Positions 1 to 8,629 of a DNA stretch of 43,562 nt are shown here, one piece after another. The notes below the pieces were generated by a model. That model saw nothing but the letters and a program-made list of their open reading frames with translations, was not told the origin of the DNA and did no database searches. Origin of the DNA: Gemmatimonadaceae bacterium (GTDB lineage: Bacteria; Gemmatimonadota; Gemmatimonadetes; Gemmatimonadales; Gemmatimonadaceae); the NCBI GenBank assembly GCA_036003045.1, contig DASYSS010000086.1, forward strand, positions 1 through 43,562, read 5' to 3'. Made by a program: the position numbers and the translations under genes. The stretch's first letter is position 1, and each line of letters opens with the position of its first letter.

Positions 1-1382
1 GCGCCTCGCCCGAGGTCGTCGGCACGACGATCAGCCGCGCCGACGCGATCGCCGACATCGACACGATGATGCGCATACTGGAGGACGTTCACCCGGATCT
101 GTACGCTGAGCGCCCGCGGGATTCGGTCTCCATGGCGCGAGCGCGCATCGTGGCCGGCCTCCCACCGTCGATGAGTCGGGCCGAGCTGTGGGTGCGACTG
201 GCGCCATTGACGGCGTCGTTGGGCGACGGGCACACGAGCGTTTATTTCCCGGGCGAGGAAGTCTCGCGGATGGTCGCCGGCGGCGCGCGGCTGTTTCCGC
301 CTCAGGTCGTGCAGGACGACGCTGGACACCTGATCGTCGCGGCACCGGTCGCGCGGGACGTGGAGATCGAGGCCGGCGACCGCATCCTGTCCGTGAATGG
401 GTTAAACGCGGACTCTTTGGTACGGGCCTGGACGAACGAGGTGAGCGGCGAGAGCATGCGTTTTCGCGTGGCCGGCGTGACGAGCGGGTTCAGGAGCATG
501 CTGTTGCTTCATTCGATCGGCGCGCCATACACGCTCCAATTCGAGCGTGCCGGCGGACCACCGCGGCGTGCCGTGCTCGCGGGTCTGACCCAGGATTCAC
601 TCCGGGCGCTCGTCTTGGGGAACGCGGCAGGGAGACGCCGAACCGCCACGCCAAACTTCAGCTATGAGAAGCTCTCGCCTGGCGTCGGATACATGAATTT
701 TCGAACGATGGGCGGCGACCCGTCGGTCTTTCGCGGCGACGTCGCGAAGATGTTCGCGCAGGTCGGCGCGGATTCCGTCCAAACGCTCTTCATCGATCTC
801 AGAAGCAACGGCGGCGGCGATTCACGCTTGGGGGATGAGCTCCTGCGCCATCTCACCACCAAGCCGTACCGCATGGGCGGCGGCAAACAGTGGAAGATGA
901 GCGGCGAATACCGGACGTACTTCAAGACATGGGTGCCTGCGCCGCTCCGCTGGATCCATGCGTGGAATTTCTTCGGAGTGGGCCGCCAGCTGATGCACGG
1001 ACCCGACGGCAAGATCGTCGACCTGCCCGAATCGGCGGAGGCGCATTCATCGGCCGGCCCGTTCTTCACCGGTAACGTGTGCGTGCTGATCGGACGACAG
1101 ACGTTTTCGAGCGCGGCGGACTTGGCCGACGGGATCAAGACCTACCGTCTCGCGACGCTCATCGGCGAGGAAACGGGCGGCCGGCCGAACGGCTTCGGCG
1201 AAGCCTACGTGTTTCGCCTACCCAAGTCGCAGCTCGCGGTGTCGGTGTCGTCGGCGCGATTCGTCCGCGCGAGCGGCGACACCTCGGATCACCGAGGCGT
1301 CGTCCCCGACGTCGCGGCCGGACCGTCCGAGCTCGCGGCGTCCACTCTCTCGATCCAGTCGCGCAACTGCTCGAAGTTCTGA
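1..1382 (+). CDS. S41 family peptidase, 5' end outside window
   Basis: The reading frame is open from the first bases of the window, so the start codon lies upstream and only the C-terminal ~460 residues are present. A PDZ-like stretch (AGDRILSVNG) is followed by the S41 protease core: a substrate strand region with DLRSNGGGDSRLGDELL, then the nucleophile region TFSSAADLADG, and the GEETGGRPNGFGE loop. The tail reads HRGVVPDV, the usual S41 ending. S41 enzymes are secreted or periplasmic serine proteases; the substrate cannot be told. The internal Met codons near base 66 are not a credible start because the upstream residues (ADAIADIDTMMRILEDVHPD) already belong to the family's N-terminal helical domain. 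Its last 94 bases overlap the convergent gene ending at 1289. Confidence 0.85.
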   Translation, partial: ASPEVVGTTISRADAIADIDTMMRILEDVHPDLYAERPRDSVSMARARIVAGLPPSMSRAELWVRLAPLTASLGDGHTSVYFPGEEVSRMVAGGARLFPPQVVQDDAGHLIVAAPVARDVEIEAGDRILSVNGLNADSLVRAWTNEVSGESMRFRVAGVTSGFRSMLLLHSIGAPYTLQFERAGGPPRRAVLAGLTQDSLRALVLGNAAGRRRTATPNFSYEKLSPGVGYMNFRTMGGDPSVFRGDVAKMFAQVGADSVQTLFIDLRSNGGGDSRLGDELLRHLTTKPYRMGGGKQWKMSGEYRTYFKTWVPAPLRWIHAWNFFGVGRQLMHGPDGKIVDLPESAEAHSSAGPFFTGNVCVLIGRQTFSSAADLADGIKTYRLATLIGEETGGRPNGFGEAYVFRLPKSQLAVSVSSARFVRASGDTSDHRGVVPDVAAGPSELAASTLSIQSRNCSKF

Positions 1383-2638
1383 GCGCCGAGCTTTTTGTCG
1401 ACGAGCAGACCGTCGCGGAACAGAAGCGTCGTCGGCATCTGGTTCCGTGCTTCCGTGAGCGCGAGCCCCTTACCTGACAGCGGGACGCGAGGAACGCTGG
1501 TCTGGAACGCCGTCCACTGGCGCGTGATTTCGGCTTCCGAGCTGCCCGGGTCGGCCGCCGCCTCGATCGAGACGTCGGCGTGCGCGAAATAGTCGCGAGC
1601 TTGATCGAGGTTCGTGAACGCTTCCTGGCTGTGCGCACTCCACGGCGCCCAGATCATCACGACGTTGACCCGGTGACTCGGTCGTGCCGCGGTCCGGAAG
1701 ATGTCGTCCCACGTCCGGCGATGGGGCAATGGCTCGGCGACGGCTGGCAGCGGTTGCGATGGAATGTCGAGCACGTTGCTCGCCATCATGAAGCCGCGAT
1801 AGTCCGGTCCGTCGTAGCGGAAGCAGAGACGCCCGTCCTTCGTCCAGCTCGGGAACAGCGCCGAGCCCGCGAGCCCCGGGAGCGTGCGAATCGTGTGCTG
1901 CTGCAAATCCACGATCTGAATGTTGTATCCCGAACCCTGCGGCTTGAGCGAATGGAACGCGATGTAGCGCCCGTCCCATGAGAAATCGGCCTTCGCGCCC
2001 TTGATGCCGGTGTCGAAGATGTCGTCGCAGTTGTCGAGACCGCGCACGACGATGTTGCCGTCGACGAACGTCGTGATGCGCTTGCCGTCCTTCGAGATCA
2101 GCGGACGTTCGCCGGTGCCGATCTTGTCGCACGATTTGACCTTCTGGATCGGCAACACGGCTTTGTTGCCCTCGAGATAGTAATAGTTGCTCGTGATGGT
2201 GAGGATGAGGTCCTTCCCGTCGCGCTGCGCCCAGCTGTAGTAGTCGCCGAGGCCGGGAGGCGCGACGTTGCGCGTGACCTCGTTGGAGCGCGTGTCGCGA
2301 ATCGAAACGCTCGGGCCGCCCGAGTAGATGACACGCGTTCCGTCGAGCGACCAGTACGCGTCGATGCCGTCCTCGCTGAACAGAATCTTCTTCGACGCGA
2401 GATCGACCATCGTCTCCGCGGTCTTGATGCCGTTGGGATGGCGCGCGTCGCTCTTTTCGGACGCGTACACGAGCGTGCGTCCGTCGGGCGAGATCCGCGC
2501 GTACGCGAACACGCCTTCCTTGGGCTTGAGCGTGAAGAGACGCGCGTACTTCGGCCCGGCTGTGGGAGCGCGCGCGCCGAGCAACAACACGCCTGGCAGC
2601 GCGAAGAAGAGAGCGGGGCGGGCGTGGACGAGGCGCAT
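1289..2638 (-). CDS. Secreted beta-propeller (TolB/PD40-like) fused to a cysteine-less thioredoxin-like domain
   Basis: 449 residues. A hydrophobic N-terminal segment suggests export. Residues ~30-300 contain repeated PD40/WD40-like blades (ISPDGRTLVYAS, KDGKRITTF, SWDGRYIAFHS, TKDGRLCFRYDG). Residues ~325-435 look like a thioredoxin-fold domain: a beta strand VNVVMIWAPW, then SAHSQEAF where redox thioredoxins have C-x-x-C, a later MPTTLLFRDG (the cis-Pro strand) and a final amphipathic helix. Both redox cysteines are absent, so the domain is probably structural or binding, not an oxidoreductase. It starts 24 bases after the stop of the upstream propeller gene, so the two are likely co-transcribed. 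Its 3' end overlaps the S41 gene on the other strand. Confidence 0.85.
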   Translation of the reverse strand: MRLVHARPALFFALPGVLLLGARAPTAGPKYARLFTLKPKEGVFAYARISPDGRTLVYASEKSDARHPNGIKTAETMVDLASKKILFSEDGIDAYWSLDGTRVIYSGGPSVSIRDTRSNEVTRNVAPPGLGDYYSWAQRDGKDLILTITSNYYYLEGNKAVLPIQKVKSCDKIGTGERPLISKDGKRITTFVDGNIVVRGLDNCDDIFDTGIKGAKADFSWDGRYIAFHSLKPQGSGYNIQIVDLQQHTIRTLPGLAGSALFPSWTKDGRLCFRYDGPDYRGFMMASNVLDIPSQPLPAVAEPLPHRRTWDDIFRTAARPSHRVNVVMIWAPWSAHSQEAFTNLDQARDYFAHADVSIEAAADPGSSEAEITRQWTAFQTSVPRVPLSGKGLALTEARNQMPTTLLFRDGLLVDKKLGAQNFEQLRDWIERVDAASSDGPAATSGTTPR

Positions 2639-2662
2639 GAGAGGACTCTCAGAGAGGGCCGC

Positions 2663-4606
2663 TTACTGGCGGCCGGTGGTCCGAATCGACGACAGGTCCA
2701 TCGTGTAGACCCGCGGTGTCGTGACGTCGTTCGTCACATACAACACCGTCTTGCCGTCCGGCGAGAGTGAGAGCTCGCCGGTGAACGACGGGATCGGAAT
2801 GGTGAACAGCTTTTGCACCGCCTTGGTATCCACCGTTATCGCGTAGACGCCGACGTCGCGCTCTTCGGCCCACGGCAGTCCCATGACGACGACCTGCGAG
2901 CCGCCCGGCAGCACGCGCAGCCCAGTCGGGCCGTTGAGCATCTGAAAGGGCAGCTCGATCGTCGTGCGCCCGGTGCCGTCCGACGACACGACCTCGATGG
3001 CGTCGAGGTCGCCGTCGGCGGTGCGGCTCTTTCTGACGGCGAATCGGCTGGCCGTGCCGGACGAAGTCGGGTAAGGCGGCACATAACGCCCCGGGGTCTT
3101 TGGGAGCAGCGGAGTCTCGACCGAATCACCATCGATGACGAGACGCTTCAACTCGCCGCCGACCGAAACGAGCGCGGTCTTGGAATCGATTGCGAAGCCC
3201 GTGTTCGGAGCCGGCCCGATCACGAACTCGCGAAGCACCCGCGGAGGCGAGCTTCCATTCAATTCGATTCGTAGAAAAGACAGGTGCCGCGTGGCGCCGG
3301 CGCCGACCGCCGACGAGAGCACCAGCTCTTGGGAATCCGAAGTCCAGACGAGCAGTCCGCCGGTGAGACGGACGGTCGCGAGGCGCTGAACCTTGCCGGT
3401 CGCGATCTCCACGGCGGTCACGTACCGGTCGTTGTTCGGCAGACCTCCGATGTACGCGATCCATCGCTGGTCGGGAGACCACGCGCTCGCGAACCCCGAT
3501 CTGTCGGATAGGTCGATCGACGCGCGGGGCGTGCCGTCGGCACGATTGATTCGAAGCTGGCACGCCGACGGCGAGCAGCGAAGCGACGAGATCATGCTGC
3601 CGTCGGGCGACCACGTCGCTTCGGTGATCGGATCCACCGAATCGTCGAGCAGCCGACGCGAGCCGTCGGCGATGGAGAAGCTGCGCATCCGCCGCGTGTC
3701 GCCGCGGTCGGAGAAGAGCAGCGTCGTGCCGTTCATCCACCCCTCGGCGGTCTGTCGCGGAACGAGCGGGAACGACGTGAGTTGTTTTCCCGTCGTGTCG
3801 GCGACGATCATGCGACCTGGAAAGCCGCCTTCGGCGTACGCCAGCAGAGAACCGTCGGCCGAGAGTCCGGGCCATCCGCCACTGACTTTGGATGCGACCG
3901 TCGTTTCACTCTTTCCGTCGATGGCGACGCGATGGATGCTCCCGGTCGTCTGCTTGAATTCCTCGTGGAGCGGGAGGCAGCTCCATTCGGGATCGCATGC
4001 CACCGGAGGATTCACGCCGTAATACAGCGAACGGCCATCCGGCGACCACCGGATGCTGCTCACGCTCGCGCGCATGGACGGGACGACGACGCGCTCCGGC
4101 CCGCCCATTAGGGGAACGATCACCAGGCCTTGACCCACGCCGACCGAATCGTCGGCCGCGAAGGCGAGCCACTTTCCGTCATTCGAGATCGACGGTGTGT
4201 CACCCTGCCGAGCGCTCGCTTGGCGAGCCGGCCCCGTCGCTTCGCCGGATCGCGGATCGAGCGGAAGAATCCAGACGTACTGGTCGGCGGAACCGGCGCT
4301 GACTTTCTTGAACGCCAGCGCGTTGCCGGCGGGTGACACGGCGAGATCCCACGCCTCGCCGTCGGCGAGCCGGACGTTGCGTTTGCCGGCACGATCGTAC
4401 ATCCACACGGCGCGCGCCGAGTCGCCGTAATAGACGCGCCGCGCGTCCGGCGTGAGGACCATCTGCGTGACGCGGACGTCCACCGGAAGCGCGTCGGTCA
4501 GCCGTGTCTGCGTCGGCGTTGCCGAGGCCGGCCGCGCGGGAGAGGTCGGCGTCTGTGCGGCGAGCGAAGTCGACGCGATCGCGAGCAATACCACGTGGCG
4601 CATCAT
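2663..4606 (-). CDS. Secreted TolB-like beta-propeller protein
   Basis: 647 residues with a short signal peptide ending near LAAQ. The body is made of many PD40-type blades, each with an S/T-P/A-D-G-x-x-hydrophobic pattern (LTPDARRVYYG, VSPAGNALAF, ISNDGKWLAF, WSPDGRSLYYG, LSADGSLLAYA, WSPDGSMISS, LSPDGKTVLYV). Such propellers act as periplasmic interaction platforms; no catalytic peptidase domain follows the propeller, unlike dipeptidyl-peptidase-type relatives. It sits between a sialidase-like lipoprotein (63-base gap) and another propeller protein (24-base gap) on the same strand, consistent with an operon for extracytoplasmic proteins. The specific partner is unknown. Confidence 0.85.
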   Translation of the reverse strand: MMRHVVLLAIASTSLAAQTPTSPARPASATPTQTRLTDALPVDVRVTQMVLTPDARRVYYGDSARAVWMYDRAGKRNVRLADGEAWDLAVSPAGNALAFKKVSAGSADQYVWILPLDPRSGEATGPARQASARQGDTPSISNDGKWLAFAADDSVGVGQGLVIVPLMGGPERVVVPSMRASVSSIRWSPDGRSLYYGVNPPVACDPEWSCLPLHEEFKQTTGSIHRVAIDGKSETTVASKVSGGWPGLSADGSLLAYAEGGFPGRMIVADTTGKQLTSFPLVPRQTAEGWMNGTTLLFSDRGDTRRMRSFSIADGSRRLLDDSVDPITEATWSPDGSMISSLRCSPSACQLRINRADGTPRASIDLSDRSGFASAWSPDQRWIAYIGGLPNNDRYVTAVEIATGKVQRLATVRLTGGLLVWTSDSQELVLSSAVGAGATRHLSFLRIELNGSSPPRVLREFVIGPAPNTGFAIDSKTALVSVGGELKRLVIDGDSVETPLLPKTPGRYVPPYPTSSGTASRFAVRKSRTADGDLDAIEVVSSDGTGRTTIELPFQMLNGPTGLRVLPGGSQVVVMGLPWAEERDVGVYAITVDTKAVQKLFTIPIPSFTGELSLSPDGKTVLYVTNDVTTPRVYTMDLSSIRTTGRQ

Positions 4607-4669
4607 GAACCGCGTGCTCCCGCGAAGGAGGTTCGACGAAATATCAGTGCTTCTTGAAGACTGCGCCAG

Positions 4670-6004
4670 CTAATTGCCGCGCGTCGGCGCGCAGCGTCGA
4701 ACGTGTCGCACGAGTACCGTCGCCGGGACCCACGACTGCCACTTCGAAGGTCCAGTGCCCGGATGTCGCGTCGATTGAGTCGCGAGCCGCATTCCGGGCC
4801 ACACGACGGTCTCGGTGTCGCGTCCGAAGGACGAAATCGCGGGCGGTCCCGCTGGCTTGGCCAACGGGACCGTCTCGAACGCAGAGAAGCCGCCTGGTCC
4901 CCACGTCCCTGAGAGAATTCTCGAGTACTTCATGTCGAGTCCGTTGACGTCGTCGGTCTGCAGCATGACGATGCGCACGCCATCGTCCTCCGGGGCGAGG
5001 TCGAAGCTCACAACGTCGCCGGGCACCATCGTCTGATCGAGCTGAAACGATTTGAAGTCGCGCGTCGTGGCGTGATGCAAGGTCACCGAATCCGGAGCGA
5101 GGCCGCGCCAAAAGACGTGAAAGGCGCCGTCGTGAGTGTGCGAAGGAATTGGTGCGGATCCCTCACGGTCGAGCACGCGAGTCTCGGGACCCCACGCGCC
5201 GCTCCAGGGGCGGTGACGAACGTAAAGTCCCGGACTCGCCGGGTCGCCCGGAATTCCTCCTGTCGACGCGGGCATATGGAAATACGCAATCGTCGCCCCC
5301 GACCGGTCCATCGCCGCGGCGAGCGGAAGCTCCCAGACCGGCTTGTGCGGCACGCTGAATCGCGCGACGTCCCACGTCCCGTGAGCACGAATGCCGGCAA
5401 CCACGCCTGAGAACTGGTCGTCGGCGACCGGCAAAGCAACGATGACGTCGTCGCCTGCGGACGCGACGACATTTGGTCCGGGAAGAACGCTGAACGGAGC
5501 CGAAAACCCCGAGTCGGGGCGCGACCATCGAACGCCGTCCGTTGTGGCGTGGACCAGGTGTCCAGTTCCGAGCGTCGTCCAAACCACGTGGACCGTTCCG
5601 CGCAAGCCCGGAACGACCCACGCGTCCTCTCCGGCCACGTCGCTCATGAAGGGAGGCTTCGTGATCGGCGCCGCGTGTCCGTTCATGTCGAATGAGACGC
5701 CGAGGAGTCGTCCCCACGACCGCTGCGTCTCGGTATCGGCGTACGTGCTCATTCTGTCCGCGATCAGCGCCGTACCAGCGTCAAGCGGCAGCAAAGTTGG
5801 ACCTTCTCGCCTTCCGCCGAACCCGAATGACGCTCCGTTGACGAACAGCGTTTCGGGACCCGTCCATTCCCACGTGCACGCCGAGCGATCGCTCAGTTGT
5901 TGCGATTCGGCCGGGATTGGGGAGCTCGATCGGGAACACCCGGCAAGCGACACGAGCGAGACCAACGCGGCGATCGCGCAGCGCGACCTCGCGGCGAGGT
6001 TCAG
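4670..6004 (-). CDS. Sialidase-like beta-propeller lipoprotein
   Basis: 444 residues if started at the CTG codon at 6004-6002. The reading frame is open further upstream but that part is Arg-rich and not protein-like. From the CTG the protein begins with an Arg-containing n-region, a hydrophobic stretch and the lipobox SLAGC about 23 residues in, a textbook lipoprotein signal. GGGAG lies about 11 bases upstream. The CTG overlaps the TGA of the preceding membrane-protein gene (CTGA), suggesting translational coupling; no ATG or GTG gives a sensible signal. The body has repeated strands of the exo-sialidase/BNR type (VHVVWTTLGTGHLVHATTDG, GLYVRHRPWSGAWGPET, FHVFWRGLAPDSVTLHHA). Enzymatic activity is not demonstrable. 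Confidence 0.78.
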   Translation of the reverse strand: MNLAARSRCAIAALVSLVSLAGCSRSSSPIPAESQQLSDRSACTWEWTGPETLFVNGASFGFGGRREGPTLLPLDAGTALIADRMSTYADTETQRSWGRLLGVSFDMNGHAAPITKPPFMSDVAGEDAWVVPGLRGTVHVVWTTLGTGHLVHATTDGVRWSRPDSGFSAPFSVLPGPNVVASAGDDVIVALPVADDQFSGVVAGIRAHGTWDVARFSVPHKPVWELPLAAAMDRSGATIAYFHMPASTGGIPGDPASPGLYVRHRPWSGAWGPETRVLDREGSAPIPSHTHDGAFHVFWRGLAPDSVTLHHATTRDFKSFQLDQTMVPGDVVSFDLAPEDDGVRIVMLQTDDVNGLDMKYSRILSGTWGPGGFSAFETVPLAKPAGPPAISSFGRDTETVVWPGMRLATQSTRHPGTGPSKWQSWVPATVLVRHVRRCAPTRGN

Positions 6005-6282
6005 GACAGATCGATCTCCCTTCGGCCGCGGAGCGACGAAAGGAGCGCCACCACCGTGAGAACGATCAAGAACGGATCGATCACCAGCAGGTCGACGCGG
6101 CTGCACGAGTCCGGACAGAGCACCCCTAAGCTCATCAAGAACTCGTAGACCGCGTAGGCCGTCCAGATGAACGCGGCCCCCCACACCGTCGCGCGGTGGG
6201 TTCGAAGGGCGATGGCGAAAAACAGCGCGGCAGGCACGAACGCCGCCAGCGGCCACTCTCGCAAAAAGCCTAGCACTAACAT
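6001..6282 (-). CDS. Small integral membrane protein (3 predicted TM helices)
   Basis: 93 residues, mostly hydrophobic: helices around residues 12-27, 34-53 and 66-82, with a Cys-containing loop (LCPDSCSRVD) between the second and third and a basic C-terminal tail. The layout resembles a small uncharacterised membrane family with a YE-x-L...C...RVDLL-x-I pattern. The start is ATG at 6282 with only a weak upstream AGG. Its TGA stop overlaps the start of the downstream lipoprotein gene. It is the first gene of a minus-strand run that continues to 1289. Function unknown. Confidence 0.75.
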   Translation of the reverse strand: MLVLGFLREWPLAAFVPAALFFAIALRTHRATVWGAAFIWTAYAVYEFLMSLGVLCPDSCSRVDLLVIDPFLIVLTVVALLSSLRGRREIDLS

Positions 6283-6441
6283 GACCTGATGCCCGAACGG
6301 TTGTGCGACGGTCGACCCACGAGACGCGCCGAACGATTGTCAGACCTGCGACACCCCGAGAGGCCTCTCGCCCCGCAGGGGATTGGGTTCCATCATTAGA
6401 TACGAATCCGGACAACCCGCTGCCTCACTCATTTCATTGCC

Positions 6442-7584
6442 ATGAGACTCAATATTGCGCTTGCCCTGTTCGGTCTCGCTACACCCCTCGGCGGGGGCGG
6501 TCTTGGCGTAAACCTCGGTGCCGGCAGGTTCGGCCCCCTCAGCCCCCTCAGCCCCCCCAGCCCCCCCAGCCCACCCAGTTCCCCGGCCGCCGCGCCGTGC
6601 ACGACGGCGACGGCACCGTGCGAGCGCTGGATCACCTTCGGTTCGGGGCCCGCCCGATCGATGGTGTACGCGTCGTACCCGCTCGACGTGGTCGACCCGG
6701 CGATCACGCGCGCCCTCGTCATGGTGCACGGCGCCGGGCGAAACGCGGACCACTATTTCGAGACCAGCACCGCCGCCGGCTTCCTCGCCGGCGCGCTCGA
6801 GAACACGATCATCGTCGCGCCGCACTTCATCGCGGGGCGGGACAAGCCGGCGGCCAACGAAGTGATGTGGCCGGAAGGGCAGAACTCGTGGCGCTCCGGC
6901 GGCATGTCGCCGACGAACCCTACCATCTCGTCATTCGATTTCTTGGATGAGATCATCCGCAAGCTGGCCGACAAAAAAGTCTTTCCCAACCTCACCAAAA
7001 TCGTCGTCGCGGGTCACTCGGCCGGCGGGCAGGTCGCGACGCGGTACGAGATGACGAGCAAGACGTACGGGACGCCGGGTGTGAGCATCACGTACGTCGT
7101 CGCCAATCCGTCGACGTACGCGTGGCCCGCGGCTGTGCGTCCCCTGCCGACAGGAAACGCCGACCCGGCGACGGCCGACAAAGAAGCGCTCGGCCCCGAC
7201 GGCGAGAAGGTCAACACGAGTTTTCAGTTCGGCGCGTTCGATACGACGAAAGCGCGCAACTACAATCGCTGGCCCGCGGGCCTCGAGAATCGGGCGGGCT
7301 ACAGCGCAGGCCCGTCGAACGAGCAACTGGTGAAACAGCTCGTCGACCGGCCGACGACCTACCTGCTTGGTCAGGTCGACGTGCTACCCCTCGGCGGCTT
7401 CGACGGATCGGCGAACGCTATGGCGCAGGGTCCGACACGGCGGGCGCGAGGGGAAGCTTTCTTCAAGTACGTGACCGAAACGCTCGGCGCCAAGCACAAC
7501 GCGATCATCGTTCCCGAGTGCGGGCACAACGATCGCTGCATCTTCACGACGGACATCGTATTTCCGGTGATCTTTCCCAAATAG
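6442..7584 (+). CDS. Secreted alpha/beta hydrolase (esterase-like)
   Basis: 380 residues with an N-terminal hydrophobic segment followed by a Pro/Ser repeat (residues 32-46) that acts as a linker. The catalytic region starts near residue 60. The oxyanion strand is ALVMVHGAGR (91-100), the nucleophile elbow is GHSAGG with Ser193, a candidate acid lies in LLGQVDVLPLGG and the catalytic His in PECGHNDRC near the C-terminus. The fold is that of a secreted esterase or PHB-depolymerase-like hydrolase; the substrate is not evident. It stands alone: the gene to its left is divergent and the gene to its right convergent. No Shine-Dalgarno sequence is obvious before the ATG. Confidence 0.88.
   Translation: MRLNIALALFGLATPLGGGGLGVNLGAGRFGPLSPLSPPSPPSPPSSPAAAPCTTATAPCERWITFGSGPARSMVYASYPLDVVDPAITRALVMVHGAGRNADHYFETSTAAGFLAGALENTIIVAPHFIAGRDKPAANEVMWPEGQNSWRSGGMSPTNPTISSFDFLDEIIRKLADKKVFPNLTKIVVAGHSAGGQVATRYEMTSKTYGTPGVSITYVVANPSTYAWPAAVRPLPTGNADPATADKEALGPDGEKVNTSFQFGAFDTTKARNYNRWPAGLENRAGYSAGPSNEQLVKQLVDRPTTYLLGQVDVLPLGGFDGSANAMAQGPTRRARGEAFFKYVTETLGAKHNAIIVPECGHNDRCIFTTDIVFPVIFPK
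6534..6578 (+). repeat. 9-nt minisatellite (5 units) coding Pro-Leu/Pro-Ser
   Basis: Five consecutive 9-base units, CCCCCTCAG twice, CCCCCCCAG twice and CCCACCCAG once, lie in frame in the hydrolase gene and encode PLS-PLS-PPS-PPS-PPS. The length divides by three, so gain or loss of units would keep the frame and only change linker length. Confidence 0.95.
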
Positions 7585-7618
7585 CGGCGAAGGCGGGGGG
7601 CGTCCAAAGAGTTGCGCG

Positions 7619-8629
7619 TTATGTCGCCGTCTCGCGAATGACTTGGCGCGCTGCTTTGTCCGAGCGCAGCCCGAGGAAGCGCGGATGTCGAAGCTGCCCG
7701 TCTCTCGTCCATTCGGTGAACCCGATTTGCGCGACGAGGTCGGGGCGAACCCAATGGACGCCGCGGGTCGGCGTCCTGCCGCGAACGAACGGGGATCGCA
7801 CGCGCTCTCGGGACGCGAGGCGGGCGGAGAGGCTCTTTAGAGTTCGCTCGTCGAAGCCCGTTCCCACCTTACCCGCGTACACGAGCGACCCGTCGTCGTA
7901 GTAGCCGAGCAGCAGGGCACCCAGGCCCGAGCGCGCTCCGGCCGGGTCCGTCCAACCGCCGATCACCAGCTCTTGCTCGTTCACGCACTTGAACTTGAGC
8001 CAGTCGCGCGAGCGTCCGGACTCGTAGCGTGAGTCGGCGCGCTTGGCGATGACGCCCTCGAGCCCGTTCGCGCACGCGTCGCGCCAGGCCTGTTCACCGT
8101 CTTCGGCACGGTGAGCCGTGAAGCGCAGGCGCCGGTTGAACGAAAGGAGACGCCGCAAAACGAGCTTTCGATGCAGAAGCGAGAGCCGGGTGAGATCGAA
8201 GCCGCCGGCATAGACGACGTCGAACACGTAGAGGTAGACGGCGACGCCGGTGCGTTTCGCGCGGACGGGGTCCCGGAGCTGCATTCGGCGCTGGAGCCTG
8301 GCGAAGCTGGTTCGCTTGCCCTCGAATGCGACGATCTCGCCATCGACGACGTAGTCGCCGGCGGGCTGAGCGCGAAAGGCTTCTTCGATCTCGGGATATT
8401 GGCGGTTGAGAGACAGCTTGTTGCGCGAGAGCAGCCGAACACCACGACGGTCCCGGAATACCAGACAGCGGACGCCGTCGAATTTCGGTTCGAAGATCCA
8501 GGCCGGGTCGGAGAAGCGCTCTTCGGTGAGCGTAGCGAGCATCGGCGGGACCCACCTGGGCATCGAACGTTCTCGCAGCCGAGACCTCGCATCCGCGGGC
8601 AGCGTCGCGAGCGGGGAGGAGGCGCTCAA
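7619..8629 (-). CDS. Stand-alone ATP-dependent DNA ligase (LigD ligase-domain type)
   Basis: 336 residues from the TTG at 8629. The adenylation motif is EPKFDGVR with Lys49 as nucleophile; further nucleotidyltransferase motifs follow (DGEIVAFEG, YLYVFDVVY, GLEGVIAKR, WLKFKC), then an OB-fold domain with GKVGTGFDE and VAQIGFTEWT. This matches the ligase module of bacterial NHEJ LigD, without polymerase or nuclease domains. The TTG overlaps the TGA of the upstream Cys-rich gene (TTGA). Residues before the internal Met at 8563, including LPADARSRL and PRWVPPMLATL, match the start typical of the family, so that Met is probably not the start. Ku is not in this window. Confidence 0.88.
   Translation of the reverse strand: MSASSPLATLPADARSRLRERSMPRWVPPMLATLTEERFSDPAWIFEPKFDGVRCLVFRDRRGVRLLSRNKLSLNRQYPEIEEAFRAQPAGDYVVDGEIVAFEGKRTSFARLQRRMQLRDPVRAKRTGVAVYLYVFDVVYAGGFDLTRLSLLHRKLVLRRLLSFNRRLRFTAHRAEDGEQAWRDACANGLEGVIAKRADSRYESGRSRDWLKFKCVNEQELVIGGWTDPAGARSGLGALLLGYYDDGSLVYAGKVGTGFDERTLKSLSARLASRERVRSPFVRGRTPTRGVHWVRPDLVAQIGFTEWTRDGQLRHPRFLGLRSDKAARQVIRETAT

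Noticed and set aside
6005-6415. N-terminal extension of the sialidase-like lipoprotein
   Set aside because: The frame is open but the translation is Arg-rich and overlaps a better membrane-protein gene; the lipoprotein signal starts at 6004.
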